In this document: piece by piece, positions 46,141 through 56,969 of the stretch | How the letters are laid out: each line of letters starts with the position of its first letter | How positions within the stretch are numbered: the stretch's first letter is position 1 | Assembly: GCA_029204225.1 (NCBI GenBank) | Contig: CM055099.1 | Coordinates: 60,425,919-60,489,918, forward strand | DNA length: 64,000 nucleotides | Origin: Diphasiastrum complanatum | Taxonomy: Eukaryota > Streptophyta > Lycopodiopsida > Lycopodiales > Lycopodiaceae | Direction: 5' to 3' | Notes under the pieces: generated by a model | What the model was told of the DNA's origin: nothing | The model's database searches: none | Seen by the model: the letters and a program-made list of their open reading frames with translations, nothing else | Made by a program: the position numbers and the translations under genes

Positions 46141-47100
46141 GAGGCGACTCAAAAATCTTCGTTTTCGTGTTCATCTGCTACTCCCTCTGTCACTGGGACA
46201 GGTCATAGTATTGTCTCTCCAGAACTTCGTAGCTGATAGGATCGTCATTGGCCATTGTCCTGCTCTCATCGAATCTGACATCTCTCACTGTTTTCACAGT
46301 GTTCGTGTCTGGCATGTAGATTCTGTAGTATGACAAATTGTTGTCATAACCTACCAGAAATCTCTACTCGGCTTTCTCATCAAGCTTCTTTCGAAGCTTA
46401 TCAGGAATATGTGCATATGCTGCACAGCCAAAGATTCTGATGTGAGACAAGTTGGGCTCTACCCCACCATAGCTCATGTGGTGTCATGTGAGGAACACCA
46501 GACTTACCCATCATGTTCTGGATGTATGCAGCTGTAGCTACTGCTTCAGCCCACAGTGCCCTTGGAGCTTTCGAGTAGGCCATCATGCATCTGGCTGTTT
46601 CCATTAGGGTCATGTTCTTTCGTTCAGCAATGCCATTGTGCTGCGGTGTGTAGGCTGCAGTTCTTCTGTGAATGATGCCACGATCATTTCAAAAGTGAGT
46701 GAAGCGATTCGAGATATATTCGCCACCTCGGTCTATTCTGATCTGCTTCACTTTGCTGTCTGTGCATCTTTCTGCCCAATTCACATATTCTGTGAATTTA
46801 TCGAGCACTTCAGATTTATTCTGAATAAAGTACACTTTGGCAAAATTGCTATAATCATCAATGAAGGTTATGTAATACTTTGAACCTCCTACTGAGATCA
46901 CGTTCAATGGTCCGCAGATGTCAGAGTGCACTAGCTCCAGTATCTTTGTCGTTCTGTAGGAGTCTTTGATGAATGGTGTGCATGACATCTTGTCTTTCAA
47001 ACATGCATCACAGGTGGTCGAACTAGTTGCATTCGAGATGTTGACCCATGTTATCACTCCATGATGGCTTGTCTGGTAAAGTGTCATTGAGTTCATGTGG
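46141..47100 (-). pseudogene. Copia G integrase
   Basis: Minus strand: SHHGVITWVNISNA remains of the HHCC region with CDACLKDKM, core HSDICGPLNVISVGG, FIDDYSNFAKVYFI, QIRIDRGGEYISNRF, then AYTPQHNGIAERKNMTLMETAR with the catalytic Glu, YIQNMMGKSGVPHMTPHELW and after a frameshift AYAHIPDKLRKKLDEKAE. The D,D,E triad is intact in sequence but spread over three frames. Confidence 0.9.
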
Positions 47101-47114
47101 CAGAGTCTTCTGTG

Positions 47115-47555
47115 TCACAGAGTGTCTGGCGAGTCGTCATGAGTCTGATGCACCTGATCTGCAGATAGGCGTACCTTCAGATGATATAGGTTCCCTTTCC
47201 TTCTGCCTTGAGCGATGAGAGTACTGGTACTGGCATCAATCACATTGCATGCTTCGTCAGAAAACGTCACACGCATCCCTGCATCTACTATTCTTGCTAC
47301 AGAGAGCAAGTCTTGTTGCAGAGTAGGCACAAACAGAATGTCTTTGAGTCCTCTGTCTCTGTCGTTGGTGTTGAGCCATAGTGAACCAATGCCGTTCACT
47401 TGATGTTTAGATCCATCTCCAAAAACTATGAATCTTGAAGGATCTGCACTTCTGAAATCAGACATTATTCGTCTTGATGTCACGAAGTGTGAGGTGGCTC
47501 CTGAATCTAGGATCACCTCATGTGTGTCAGACATTGATGCTGCACACATCTTCAC
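47115..47555 (-). pseudogene. Copia G aspartic protease
   Basis: Open frame with VILDSGATSHFVTSR (catalytic DSGA), VFGDGSKHQVNGIGSLWL, DILFVPTLQQDLLSVARI and LYHLKVRL. It lies between the gag knuckles and the pre-integrase region, as expected. Confidence 0.92.
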
Positions 47556-47559
47556 AGAT

Positions 47560-48559
47560 GTAGGCGGTCAAATAACTTCTGTTCGCTCTTTCTTCGCCCA
47601 TCTTCGAGCTCTCGGGCTCCTCGACATAGGACGAACATTGTTGTTCTCCTATTGTTCTGAGCTGATTTGTTCCTTGGATTTTGGCGGCAATCCATGGCTG
47701 CATGACCCTTCTTGTGGCAATGGATACACTCAATCTTGGAATTGAGCCAGCAGGTATCTATTGTATGCCCGTCTCTTCTGCATCTCACACAAGTCTTCTT
47801 GTTTGCACCTTGTTGTTTCGACCTCCCTTTGGTCTTCCAGTTGTCCTTGCTTGTTCCCTCTGCTTGCTGGTCACGATCCTACCTCTGATTGGACTCCATC
47901 TTAGGCTTAAATTGTTTCTTTGATTTTTCTTTGTTGCCATAGAGGGCCTGGTCAGAACCATCTTTGTGATCCAGATGTTCTCTGGCCTCGACTTCCTCTC
48001 GAATCTCAACAACCGCCTTTTCGAGGTTCATGACGGGATCTTTCGCAAGCAGAGTTCTTGTCGTCTGGAATGATCTGGGTAAGGCTCTCAACAGGTACGT
48101 GAGCTGCTTCTCAGCAAACACAACGTTCCTTGTTCCAGAGTTATATAGTGACAGAAACAAATCCTTCATCTTTCTTACGAAAGAGGTGAGGTCTTTTCCA
48201 TCCCACTGCAAATTTGTCAGCTCATCTTCCAGCATCATTATCTGACTTCTTGATTTTTTCTGAAATCTGGTGAGCAATGCATCCCACATCTCCTTAGCCT
48301 TGGAGAGTGTGGCCAGGTCAAGTGTGAGGCTATCTTCGATGGAAGATGATAGCAAGGCTACTGCCTTGTCATTTTTCTCCCTCCATTCGCGTAGCTACTT
48401 GTCTATTGTTGTAGGCATTTCTTCTATGCCATCCACCTAGGGGAAGAGTTCTTCGCCCTTGGGTATCAAAGATGTCTTAACTTTCCAAGCTAGAAAGTTA
48501 GATCCTGAAGAATCAAGTATCGTGCAGATCTTGCTCTGCATGCTGCTGACTGAAGCCAT
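47560..48559 (-). pseudogene. Copia G gag with two zinc knuckles
   Basis: Starts at ATG 48559 (MASVSSMQSKI). In-frame stops near 48440 and 48400 break the N-terminal part. The main open frame 48355-47879 carries EMWDALLTRFQKKSRSQIMML and LLRALPRSFQTTRTLL. In the last part two CX2CX4HX4C knuckles follow each other (C-VR-C-RRDG-H-TIDT-C and C-IH-C-HKKG-H-AAMD-C), which bind nucleic acid in the particle. Confidence 0.9.
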
Positions 48560-48662
48560 TGCTTCTTGAAGTCTGTTTTCTTGTTGATGGTTGATTGTCT
48601 GAATGCTTGGCCTCCTGGATCTGATAGCTTCTCGGCTATGTCAGAGTTTGACAGGATGACTG

Positions 48663-48674
48663 GCTCTGATACCA
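48663..48674 (-). other. Primer-binding site of copia G
   Basis: GCTCTGATACCA on the plus strand, complement of TGGTATCAGAGC, one base from the LTR end at 48676. Confidence 0.9.
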
Positions 48675-48675
48675 C

Positions 48676-49706
48676 TGTTGAGAATGATGACTGATGAATT
48701 CGTCGGATTCGTGAAACTTTCGCAAAGGCGAATCAAGCACGACTCTCTTTGTCTCTTCTCGGATGGAGTTCAGATGCGATCGCTGGACACTGCCAACTGA
48801 ATCGCTCCTACAGTCCTCCAGAGTGTAGTCAGTCACTACTGATCTACATTCATAAAATTAATACAGCATTCAACATAGTTTCAACCAAAGTGCGGAATTC
48901 AGAATGAACAAGAAGAAACTCATACACGCGATTAACAGCAGAAACATTTGCATTCGAGATCAAACACAACACGAATTGATATGTGCGCGAAGGCTACAAT
49001 ATCATCTATTGATTTCTTTTCTCTGATTCTTTGAGCACTACGTGCATATCCACGCAGTGCCTTGGCGTGAGAGAAACACGGTTCTCTCACGAGTAATCGT
49101 CTCGCTTTTTACTAGTGGACAGTTGGATCTTCTGATCCTAGACAGAATTGTCTTCGCACGCAGGCGGACATGTATTCTGTATTTTTCGTCTTGATTGCTT
49201 ACTAGCATCAGACTATTACATTACATTGTATGTGTATTATGTTGATCTATATGTCAAGTATCATCCAGTAAGTATGTCGCTCTATGTAAATCTAATATTA
49301 GAGTGATTAAACATCTACAACTAATCTGGGAATTACAAGTGTGGCAGATTAGCCACGACCTAAAATTTATCTGCTGACGTCATAGATCAGATATCTGTAC
49401 TTCTGGGTACTTGCGTGATCTTAGCTGGTACTCTTTGGAGCGTGAGGGCAAAACGGGTCTCGTTTTGCTCGTATGTCTTTCTCTCGTACTGGACCACAAA
49501 GGAATCTCGTTTGTGGATCTTTTGTATTTGCGAATTGTTCGTCTTCGTCTCCTTTAGTTTTGGTGTTCGCGAATCGTTCGTCTTCATCTCCTTTGACTTT
49601 CGTGTTCGCGAAACTCTTCGTGTTTCGTGTCTCCAGATTTTTGAGTTCGCGAACATCTTCATCAGGTTGAGGGCTGAAAGCTAACAAGGCTTTGTAGTTG
49701 GAAACA
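48676..49706 (-). repeat. 5' LTR of copia G
   Basis: About 1031 bp with TGTTTCC...CTCAACA ends on the minus strand and the GTTCGCGAA array in U3. The match to the 3' LTR is close over the shared 800 bp. The first 12 bases beyond its outer end (TTTCGTTTCCTC) also resemble the purine tract next to the 3' LTR. Confidence 0.92.
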
Positions 49707-49715
49707 TTTCGTTTC

Positions 49716-51770
49716 CTCAGTTTCAAAAGAGAAGACGAAGATGCAGAGATCCCATGCCAATTTTGCAACTCAACAGGTGGCCCTGGAGCTCAAAGTCCAG
49801 CAAGCAGATCAACAACTACAGTCCATCCAAGCTACACTAGACCATATGGTCGTCATGGCAGAAGACGAGACACCGGCCACCCAAAAACTCCAGAAGAAAC
49901 GGGTCGAGTACTACAAAGATCAATGTTCCTAGATGCTACAAATCTACAAGGATGCTCACCACAAAAGATATCGAGCTGGCCACCCTACGTGCCACACTCC
50001 CAGAAGACGAGCATGCACTAAAGGCTACTGAAGGGGAGCTGAGAATCCTGAACAAGCACTTCACCACCGTTCTAGAGTTTTTCACTGCTCTGGACAACAA
50101 TTTATCCTTTATTTTATATTATCTTATTAGATTAGCTTTTTATTATTTTTCTCTTCCATTCCCAGCTCTCCCCCTCTATAATTTTGATCTCATTCATATC
50201 TATCAGATTGCATTGGAGACAAACAAAAATAGATTTGTTTTTGCTGTCCTTACTGGCTTTGTTCAACTTAAGGACTTCGGCTATTTCTGTGATATTTTTG
50301 GGAGTCCTCTGCCCACTTTGTTACAAGCCTTTGCGCCATCATCAATTTTCTGCACGATCGACACTTTCAGTTGGAGCTAGATCACATGCATCAATTCCCC
50401 CACTTTGTTCCACCTTCGTTCATCCCTTCATCTTCACAACACCAACAGGTACCGTACGCACCAGAGTACCAGCCAACAAGAGTAGAGAAGATATACGGTG
50501 CCCTCGTAGAGCACATCAAGCACTGCCACACCACTACCACATGGATCAACCCCCCCTCTTTGTTCTACCTTCGTTCATCCCTTCATCTTCACAACACCAA
50601 TAGGTACCGTACGTGCCATAGTACCATCCAATAGGAGCAGAAAAGCCATCCGGCACCCTCGTAGAGCACATCAAGCACTGCCACACCACTATCGTCGCCC
50701 TTCCAGAAGCCCTCCTTCTCGCATATAACGAGCTCCGGACCCTTTACTATGACTGCCACCAATACCACCCTGCCACCCTCATCATTTGTTACAACGTGAC
50801 CTATGCACATTATAATTACATTTTCCAAGATCCATCCATCCGCCATCCATGCCAAATCTTTGACTTTCCCTTCATTGAATCCACCTCCACCATCGATTAT
50901 CAGCAACTCTAGCTCACGTTCTCTCATTTTGACCTCCAAGCTGGGAGACCGCACCTTCGACTAGGATTTCTAGTACGCCGCTCAAGCCGAAGCCACCACT
51001 CGATCCTAACATGTCTCCTCTCAAGTTCGCCAACTCATCGCCCCATGTCATATCGCCTCTCGCCACTTCCTCACTGCCACCCTCCGTTTCTTCACCCCCC
51101 AATTCTGATCTTCCATCCACCTCCATCGTTCCTCCTCACACCATGGACAACCTCGCTGATTTGTGGTGGTACACAAGCACTAGTACCAAAAAGTATTTTT
51201 TGTGCCTGATTCAAAGCAGTCGGACCTCTTTGTCAAGCAATGTCCGAATATCAAGACAAAAGGCGGCTACAAGGCGGTACTTTTGCGTAACCCAGAGCTC
51301 ATTAAGGAGTATCTTACAGCTCCTGCGGCTTTAAGGGCAGATTCATCATACCATCCAATTCCCATAAGAAGATTGTGGTCATCATTGAAAACTCCAAGCG
51401 TCGGGGCCTATAACTGGCCAGTAATAAATTATGAAAAAAAATTGGAGCACAATGGTCGATTTTGAAAAAGCCCCTCAACCGATTCATGACTGACGTGGCT
51501 AATTTTCCAAATCCTTTTCACCGTTAGTTTCATTTTCTCTTTTTTATTTTCCTTTAGTTACTTGTACATATGCTTTCTTTGTTTCCCCCCCTCTCGACCT
51601 CAATTTTGTCACCACAAATTTTTTCCTAACTTTTCGCCGCATCTTTTTTCCTCTCTTGTCTATACCCCTTTTTTTCCCCTCTTTCGCAACGGTCTCACAT
51701 CGCCACACACGCCAACGCCAAAGACATACGCAAGTGCCAAGGGACTGTCACCAAATTTGCAATGGGGGCA
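49716..51770 (+). pseudogene. Gypsy B part 2: coiled coil and conserved C-terminal block
   Basis: Continues gypsy B after the copia insertion. 49741-49932: coiled coil rich in Gln and Leu (QQVALELKVQQADQQLQSIQATLD). 49940-50360: decayed, with a T-rich non-coding insert at 50100-50170. 50371-50960: His/Pro-rich linker with an internal duplication (FVPPSFIPSSSQHQ-type copies at about 50400 and 50565). 51190-51465: FVPDSKQSDLFVKQCPN, then AVLLRNPELIKEYLTAPAAL, SSYHP and YNWPV, which align with gypsy A. A polypurine-like AATGGGGGCA ends at 51770. No long intact ORF. Confidence 0.75.
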
Positions 51771-52380
51771 TGTTAGAAGATTCTAGTGAAGATTCTTCTA
51801 ATGGATTGTAGATGCTAAAAGAGCCCAATGGATATCAAGCGAAGGAATCGAGCCAACAAACTACATTAAGGAGCGTCAACAAGTAACCGAGGAGTGCCAA
51901 AAAGTTATAAACCAAATTGCATTTTTAACTACTTTGGGTCCTTACTTATTTTTAGTCAAGTTCTTATGACACATGGTTTTGGGTGCACCAAAAACCCTAA
52001 CCCTAGCTTTGTTTATAAGTAGGGATGTGACACTATTTTTTATTCACTTTTCATTGTTAAGAATAGAGATTGAGAGAGAGAGAGAAGAGAAGCCTCCTCC
52101 TCCATTTTTCTTAGAGCCCAAGAGGCATAAATAACCCAAAAAGCCAAGATCCAAAAAGAGAATCCAAGGAAAACCAAAACCCCAAAAAGAGATAGGAAAA
52201 GAAAATAGGTCTTACCCCATAAGCCATTCCACTTCTAGATTTGATGCCAAGATTGACACTCTTGGTAAGCTTACATCCCATTTAGATCTGTAGCTTAACC
52301 CCCTCCCCATTGGATTGAATCCGGCTACTACATGACAACTCACCCGGTTGGAGATCCAAACCCCACCTTTGCCCTATAGA
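51771..52380 (+). repeat. Probable 3' LTR of gypsy B
   Basis: Starts TGTTAGAAGATTC after a purine tract. It contains a TATA-like TTTATAAGTAGGG near 52010 and a (GA)n run near 52075. The end is not visible; about 600 bp is an estimate. Confidence 0.6.
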
Positions 52381-53260
52381 TCACACCGATTAAGGAGACA
52401 CGGAAAGGGTCCAACAACAACTTGCCTTGCTTGATTCATATGATTGAGCCTTGATGGCTCCAAATCCAATTCTAGATTAGAATTGTCAAAACTTGCATCA
52501 TCTTCAGAAAAGAGGAGATAATTAACATATAATGCAAGAATGAATGATGATCCATCATTAAACATAAGGATAAGAACTGGATCATGTTCTCTCAAAATGG
52601 ATTTAAGAGAGTAAAGAAGGATTTTGAGTTGAGTATGCCAATAGGTTGGCTCTACCTCCATGATCTTGATGATCTTTCCATGATTATGCCAATCCCTTGC
52701 CTTCAAAAATCTTTTTGCACACAGAGCAATACCAAATGGATTCATGAATGCATCAGAGATGTCACTCTCTTCACCTTTCCTTCCTTTGTCAATGAATTTG
52801 AGCCTTGATATCTCCATCTTGGACTTTGAAGGTCTCTCTTGGAGTTCTCGGCCCTTCACTTTTTCCTTGCACTTGACTCGACTCCTCTCCATCAATGAGT
52901 TGAATAAGGTGCTGATCCAAAGGTGCTTCTTCAAGTTTATTGGTCTTCCACTCATGAAAGATCACATTTCCACCATTGACAACTTCTTTGGTGAAAAATA
53001 TGTAGACTCTACAATCTCTACTTGGAGAGCAAAACACAACCATTATTCCTATCATTGAAGTAGGATAATCTTTGGTCCTTACATTTGGAATTATCATGCA
53101 CAAAGCATGTGGACTCAAAGAATTTCAAGTACATTTCATGGAATGGTGTTTTTTCTTTTATGACACTATTTTTCCAAACTATTACACAAATAGTTATCCA
53201 AGGAAATTGCTTAATCAACAACAAATGTAGATTGGAAAGCATTCAACTTCATTGTCTTGT
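52381..53260 (-). pseudogene. Copia RT and linker fragment
   Basis: Minus strand: SKCKDQRLSYFNDRNNGC and STYFSPKK (post-integrase segment), an acidic and basic linker, then RT pieces with DAFMNPFGIALCAKRFLKARD, LKSILREHDPVLILMF and SSFILALYVNYLLFSEDDA, where the usual YVDD active site reads YVNY. No LTR is recognised next to it. Confidence 0.75.
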
Positions 53261-54305
53261 CATATTTGTTAAAAAAAAACAGATCACAAAGATCCATTTA
53301 TGCACTTTTATCTTTGCTTAAGTGGGAAGCACATCTAGCATCATTAATAATGTAGAAATCTTGCATCTACTACACATAGAAGATGTTAACTCATAAGAAC
53401 TTCTCAAAAACACTTAGATATGATAATTTATTGTTTCAGTCCATACTACAACTGTACTACAACATTAATCACACATGGGAACTCATACATATAAGAAAAA
53501 TAGCATTCTATACACAAGAATCCACTATATCATCACAAATATGCAAAAAATGGATGTAGAACCCAAAGAGTATCTTCCATAAGAATAAATGAGAGAAGAA
53601 TGAGAGAGATGGTGTCCTCCCACGCTTGTAGTCTATTTATAGGAGCCTCTTGCCCTATTTGGATGTTCAAATTTGACCTTATCAACTTAGAAGTCCTAAG
53701 TTATCGAAATTAGTAAATCCACTATTCTTAGGCCTTATTAACTTTATAAAGTGTATCTCTATGTTGAAAATGCATATTGGCCTCAAAATTGCCAAATAAA
53801 CTGAACTTGATCAAACTAAACTAGCAAACAATAATGGTTGTAAAGCTTTAGAGATATGGAAGAATGTGACTCCACAAGAGATGGAAACAATGAGGTGGTA
53901 AATGTAGTGGTAGTAGGAGACATCCCTATTCAGTTAGATACGAGACAATAATTGCTTATTCATCCAAGATCTTAAAAAAAAACCATAAAATTGCGAGTGA
54001 GTTATTTGATGTTGAATAAGGCCTTTAGTTCACTAGAAACTAGACTAAGTATAGAGTGGTCAAAGAAGGACAATAGCTGGAAAAAGGAAAAAGAGTGAGA
54101 GATGTATATATTACATCAACAATACAATTTTAGGAGAAGCTCTCATAATTGTGGCAACATCAAAGATGAAAACACGAAGGCTAGACCCTGGCACAAAATA
54201 TTTGAACACTCTTTGTACGGGCTCTATAGAAACATGTGACAACTTTGTCTGTGGAGCTCTGATACCAATTTGTGATTGTTGGAAGCTCTGTTGGTGGTTT
54301 ATGAG
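53261..54305. other. Unassigned AT-rich stretch
   Basis: No gene recognised. It includes a purine-rich tract near 54085 and an ATTAGAGC-free, low-complexity sequence. Confidence 0.5.
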
Positions 54306-54500
54306 ATGCGACATTGCATTTTTACATGCAGTTTTTGATTGGTGACAAAAAGCGAAATGTGAAACTGCGAAAAACCCGACACTGCAACTTTACACGGGAT
54401 TCTACACAGGCAAAAAGCCCGACATTGCAGTTTTACACGGGATTCTACACAGGCGAAAAATGCGACACTCTACAAAAATACATAGGATTCTTCACAGGCT
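54306..54500. repeat. 43-bp tandem repeat, three clear units plus decayed ones
   Basis: Units start at 54375, 54418 and 54461 (CCCGACA.TGCA..TTTACACGG, then GATTCTACACAGGC). A weaker copy sits at about 54308. The unit resembles motifs inside the copia LTR at 25.8 kb. Confidence 0.85.
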
Positions 54501-55215
54501 GTCTACGTCTTTACGCTCCAATAACAACTGTTTTAATTAGTCAGTTAATCAGTTGTTAAGCGATATTGTAAATGTAAAACTAGAATAATGCAAGATCTTC
54601 CAGTTGCTATGTATGTAAATGAGCGATTGAAAAAGTTAAGGAGATATGTATAGGATGTGTAGATGTATGTGGATACTCCAGCAGAGACCTAACGACCAAA
54701 ACGGGTCTTCCAGTTGCTGACTCCTGAGAGTTAGTGATTATATAGAGAGAGATACATTCAAAACTTTAGCAATTGCTTTGAATTTGTAAGTAGGATCACG
54801 TGCTTACCAGTGCAATTGTATTGTGGTCTGATCGTTGTTACTACAACTTTATTATACAGATTCGCTACTGTGCTACATCTTTTTGAATTCTTGTTGAATG
54901 AAATTAACTCACTCTTCTTACGCAAACATCATTATAAAGAGAAATGTGTGGCTGTCTCTGACGCCTAAATTACTTCTACATTCTCTTCATATCAGATTAT
55001 CAGCATTAGAGGATTGCATGGTTGTCTCAGACGCCTAATCGTTTATGCAATTTCTCTTTCACGGCAGTCTAAGACTCCTACACTGATAATCTTATTCAAC
55101 ACAAAAGAACAATTCGTAATCTTCGTTCTCTAAGTAATCCACGATCTTGTTAAACACAGTTATTGCTGTTCTTTCATTATCATTATTGTTGTCGTTCATC
55201 TGTAGGCATTCACCC
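54501..55215 (+). repeat. Probable copia LTR 3' part with a variant primer site
   Basis: Ends CACCCAACA and, four bases later, TGGTATTAGAGC (55220-55231), the same variant site as at 27871. It has a TATA-like GATTATATAGAGAG near 54738 and an internal duplication of a TGTCTC(T/A)GACGCCTAA motif (54954 and 55022). No coding region follows. Confidence 0.55.
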
Positions 55216-56500
55216 AACATATGTGGTATTAGAGCTGATAATTTTCGCTTTTGTCGACTGTCAGAAACTGCATGTAAAAATGTAGCGTCGCATTTTTTGC
55301 ATTTCTGGAAGTGTTTGAAATGGCCTAAAAACTGAGTAGTAACACAAGTGTCGCAAAAATAAAAACGACAGTGTCGAGTTTTTCGCCTGTCAAAAATTGT
55401 GAGGAAAAATGCGTACTATAGCGACAATTAGTCTAAAAATGCAGACTGTTGAAAAACGATTCATTTTCTGCAGGTTTTATTTGAGAGAGTAAAATTGAGA
55501 GAACGAAGGAGAGCAATTAGGAAGAGTAGGAGTAAGATTAAACTCCGACAACTAGTTTAGACCAGTCGTTTCCGACAACAAGTTTAAACCAGTCGTTTGT
55601 GGCAAAGTGCTTGGTGTAGTTCAAGAGGATAATAGGATTTCCTTTGCATTTGAAGAGAGGATTGTTCATGATTTAATGATGTGGTCTAGGTTCCCTAGAA
55701 GGACAAGGAAGAATCCTTGTCCTAGTTGTTAAGCTCTTTTGGCAATGACTTTGAAAGGAGTCAAGCTATTCTTTACAAAAAAGTTCAAAAGTACTTCGCT
55801 TGAATTATTCTCCATGGAAAATGCAATGACTGAGCTATTGAATAGAAATAATTGGCAAGCCTTGAGCTAATCCAAGTTAAGCTTCCCAAGAATTCAATAG
55901 GGGGTAGTTCTAAGGGTTGTATTCCAATGGGAGATTGTTAAGGGCCTGAAACTAAAGGGGGAGCTCTTCTTGCTAGGCACTTGATAACGGGATTAGGGTA
56001 GGGAGGTTGTGAAAGGGATGGAAGAGGTAGGACATAACATGAAAAGCAAGGTAGAACATAGTCAATCCAAGATAGATGGCTACATAGAAGGAGATTCCTT
56101 AACCCAGCAGCAGTGATGGAGTAGGTGCTCAATAGAAAAAATTAAAAGAAAAGCAAGAGTTATGGCTCCAATAGTTGGGATGCAGCTGTCACAAGACTCA
56201 TTCAATAAAGAAGGTGTGAGTTTTAACAACTAGCTATAGAGTTCAACAAACATCATCTTTAATAGTATTGGATCTTCACTTAGTTCATCAACATTCACGC
56301 CTGCATCCGCCATTTTGATCTTAATGAATATTATCAAAAATTAGTGAGTTATTTGTCCAACTTATACATAGTTAAAAACAAGTGAAGATCTGATATTCAT
56401 CATGTTATATCAAACAAAACACACATTCACAAGGGCAAGTTATGATAAAAATGTCTTTTCATGGTTCCAATACAAAGGAGTTGGATGCTCGGATGAATGA
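55216..56500. other. Unassigned stretch after the LTR remnant
   Basis: 55256-55440 holds inverted copies of the 54.4-kb repeat unit (CTGTCAGAAACTGCATG, GTAGCGTCGC). The rest has short decayed frames and nothing I can place. Confidence 0.5.
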
Positions 56501-56623
56501 ATATCATATATATGGTGCTGCAATTTTGTGGTCAACAAGGACACCCACCATATATCTAGTATCTAACATGCATGATAGTAAGTGTTGATAATGCTTTTTA
56601 AAAACTGACATAGCATACAAGTC

Positions 56624-56629
56624 TTTATT
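56624..56629 (-). terminator. Poly(A) signal AATAAA for the DnaJ-type zinc-finger gene
   Basis: AATAAA on the minus strand in CAATCAATAAAGACTTG, about 250 nt downstream of the stop codon at 56882. Position and context fit a plant 3'UTR. No competing perfect signal was noticed closer to the stop. Confidence 0.6.
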
Positions 56630-56881
56630 GATTGTTTGTACTTGTAACACTAATGGCAAAACATTTGTGCAATCAAAGAAAATTGTACTGGGATAACAGT
56701 CACATGACCCAAGACACCTCGTTTTGCCAGCATGAACCATGACCCTAAAAGCTGCTACGATATGAGGACTTTTTTTTAGGATCAGTCTTCATTCTCACTG
56801 ATATAATACAGACTTTCATTTTCAGGATATCTTGCCTACACACACACGCACATATATATATAGTCATCCTGTGAGTTCCCC

Positions 56882-56969
56882 TCACCTCTCTCCCCTTTGT
56901 TCGGGGGTTAGACCACCCCGTCCACAATTTGGACAGCTCACTAATCCAAATCCTTGGCAGTCATAGCAC
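56882..56969 (-). CDS. Exon 4 of the zinc-finger gene
   Basis: Acceptor AAACTGCAG. It encodes KCYDCQGFGLVSCPNCGRGG and LTPEQRGER, then TGA at 56884-56882. Confidence 0.9.

Larger units (their letters stand above)
43517..49706 (-). mobile_element. Nearly full-length Ty1/copia element nested in gypsy B ('copia G')
   Basis: Minus strand: 5' LTR 49706-48676, primer site 48674-48663, gag, protease, integrase, RT, RNase H, purine-rich tract, 3' LTR 44327 to about 43517. Domain order PR-IN-RT-RH is diagnostic for copia. The LTRs are about 1 kb, but the 3' one lacks roughly 220 bp of its inner end, at a GGAATTC joint. All coding parts are readable and each has one or more stops or frameshifts. It splits the coiled-coil part of gypsy B, so it is younger than gypsy B. 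Confidence 0.92.
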
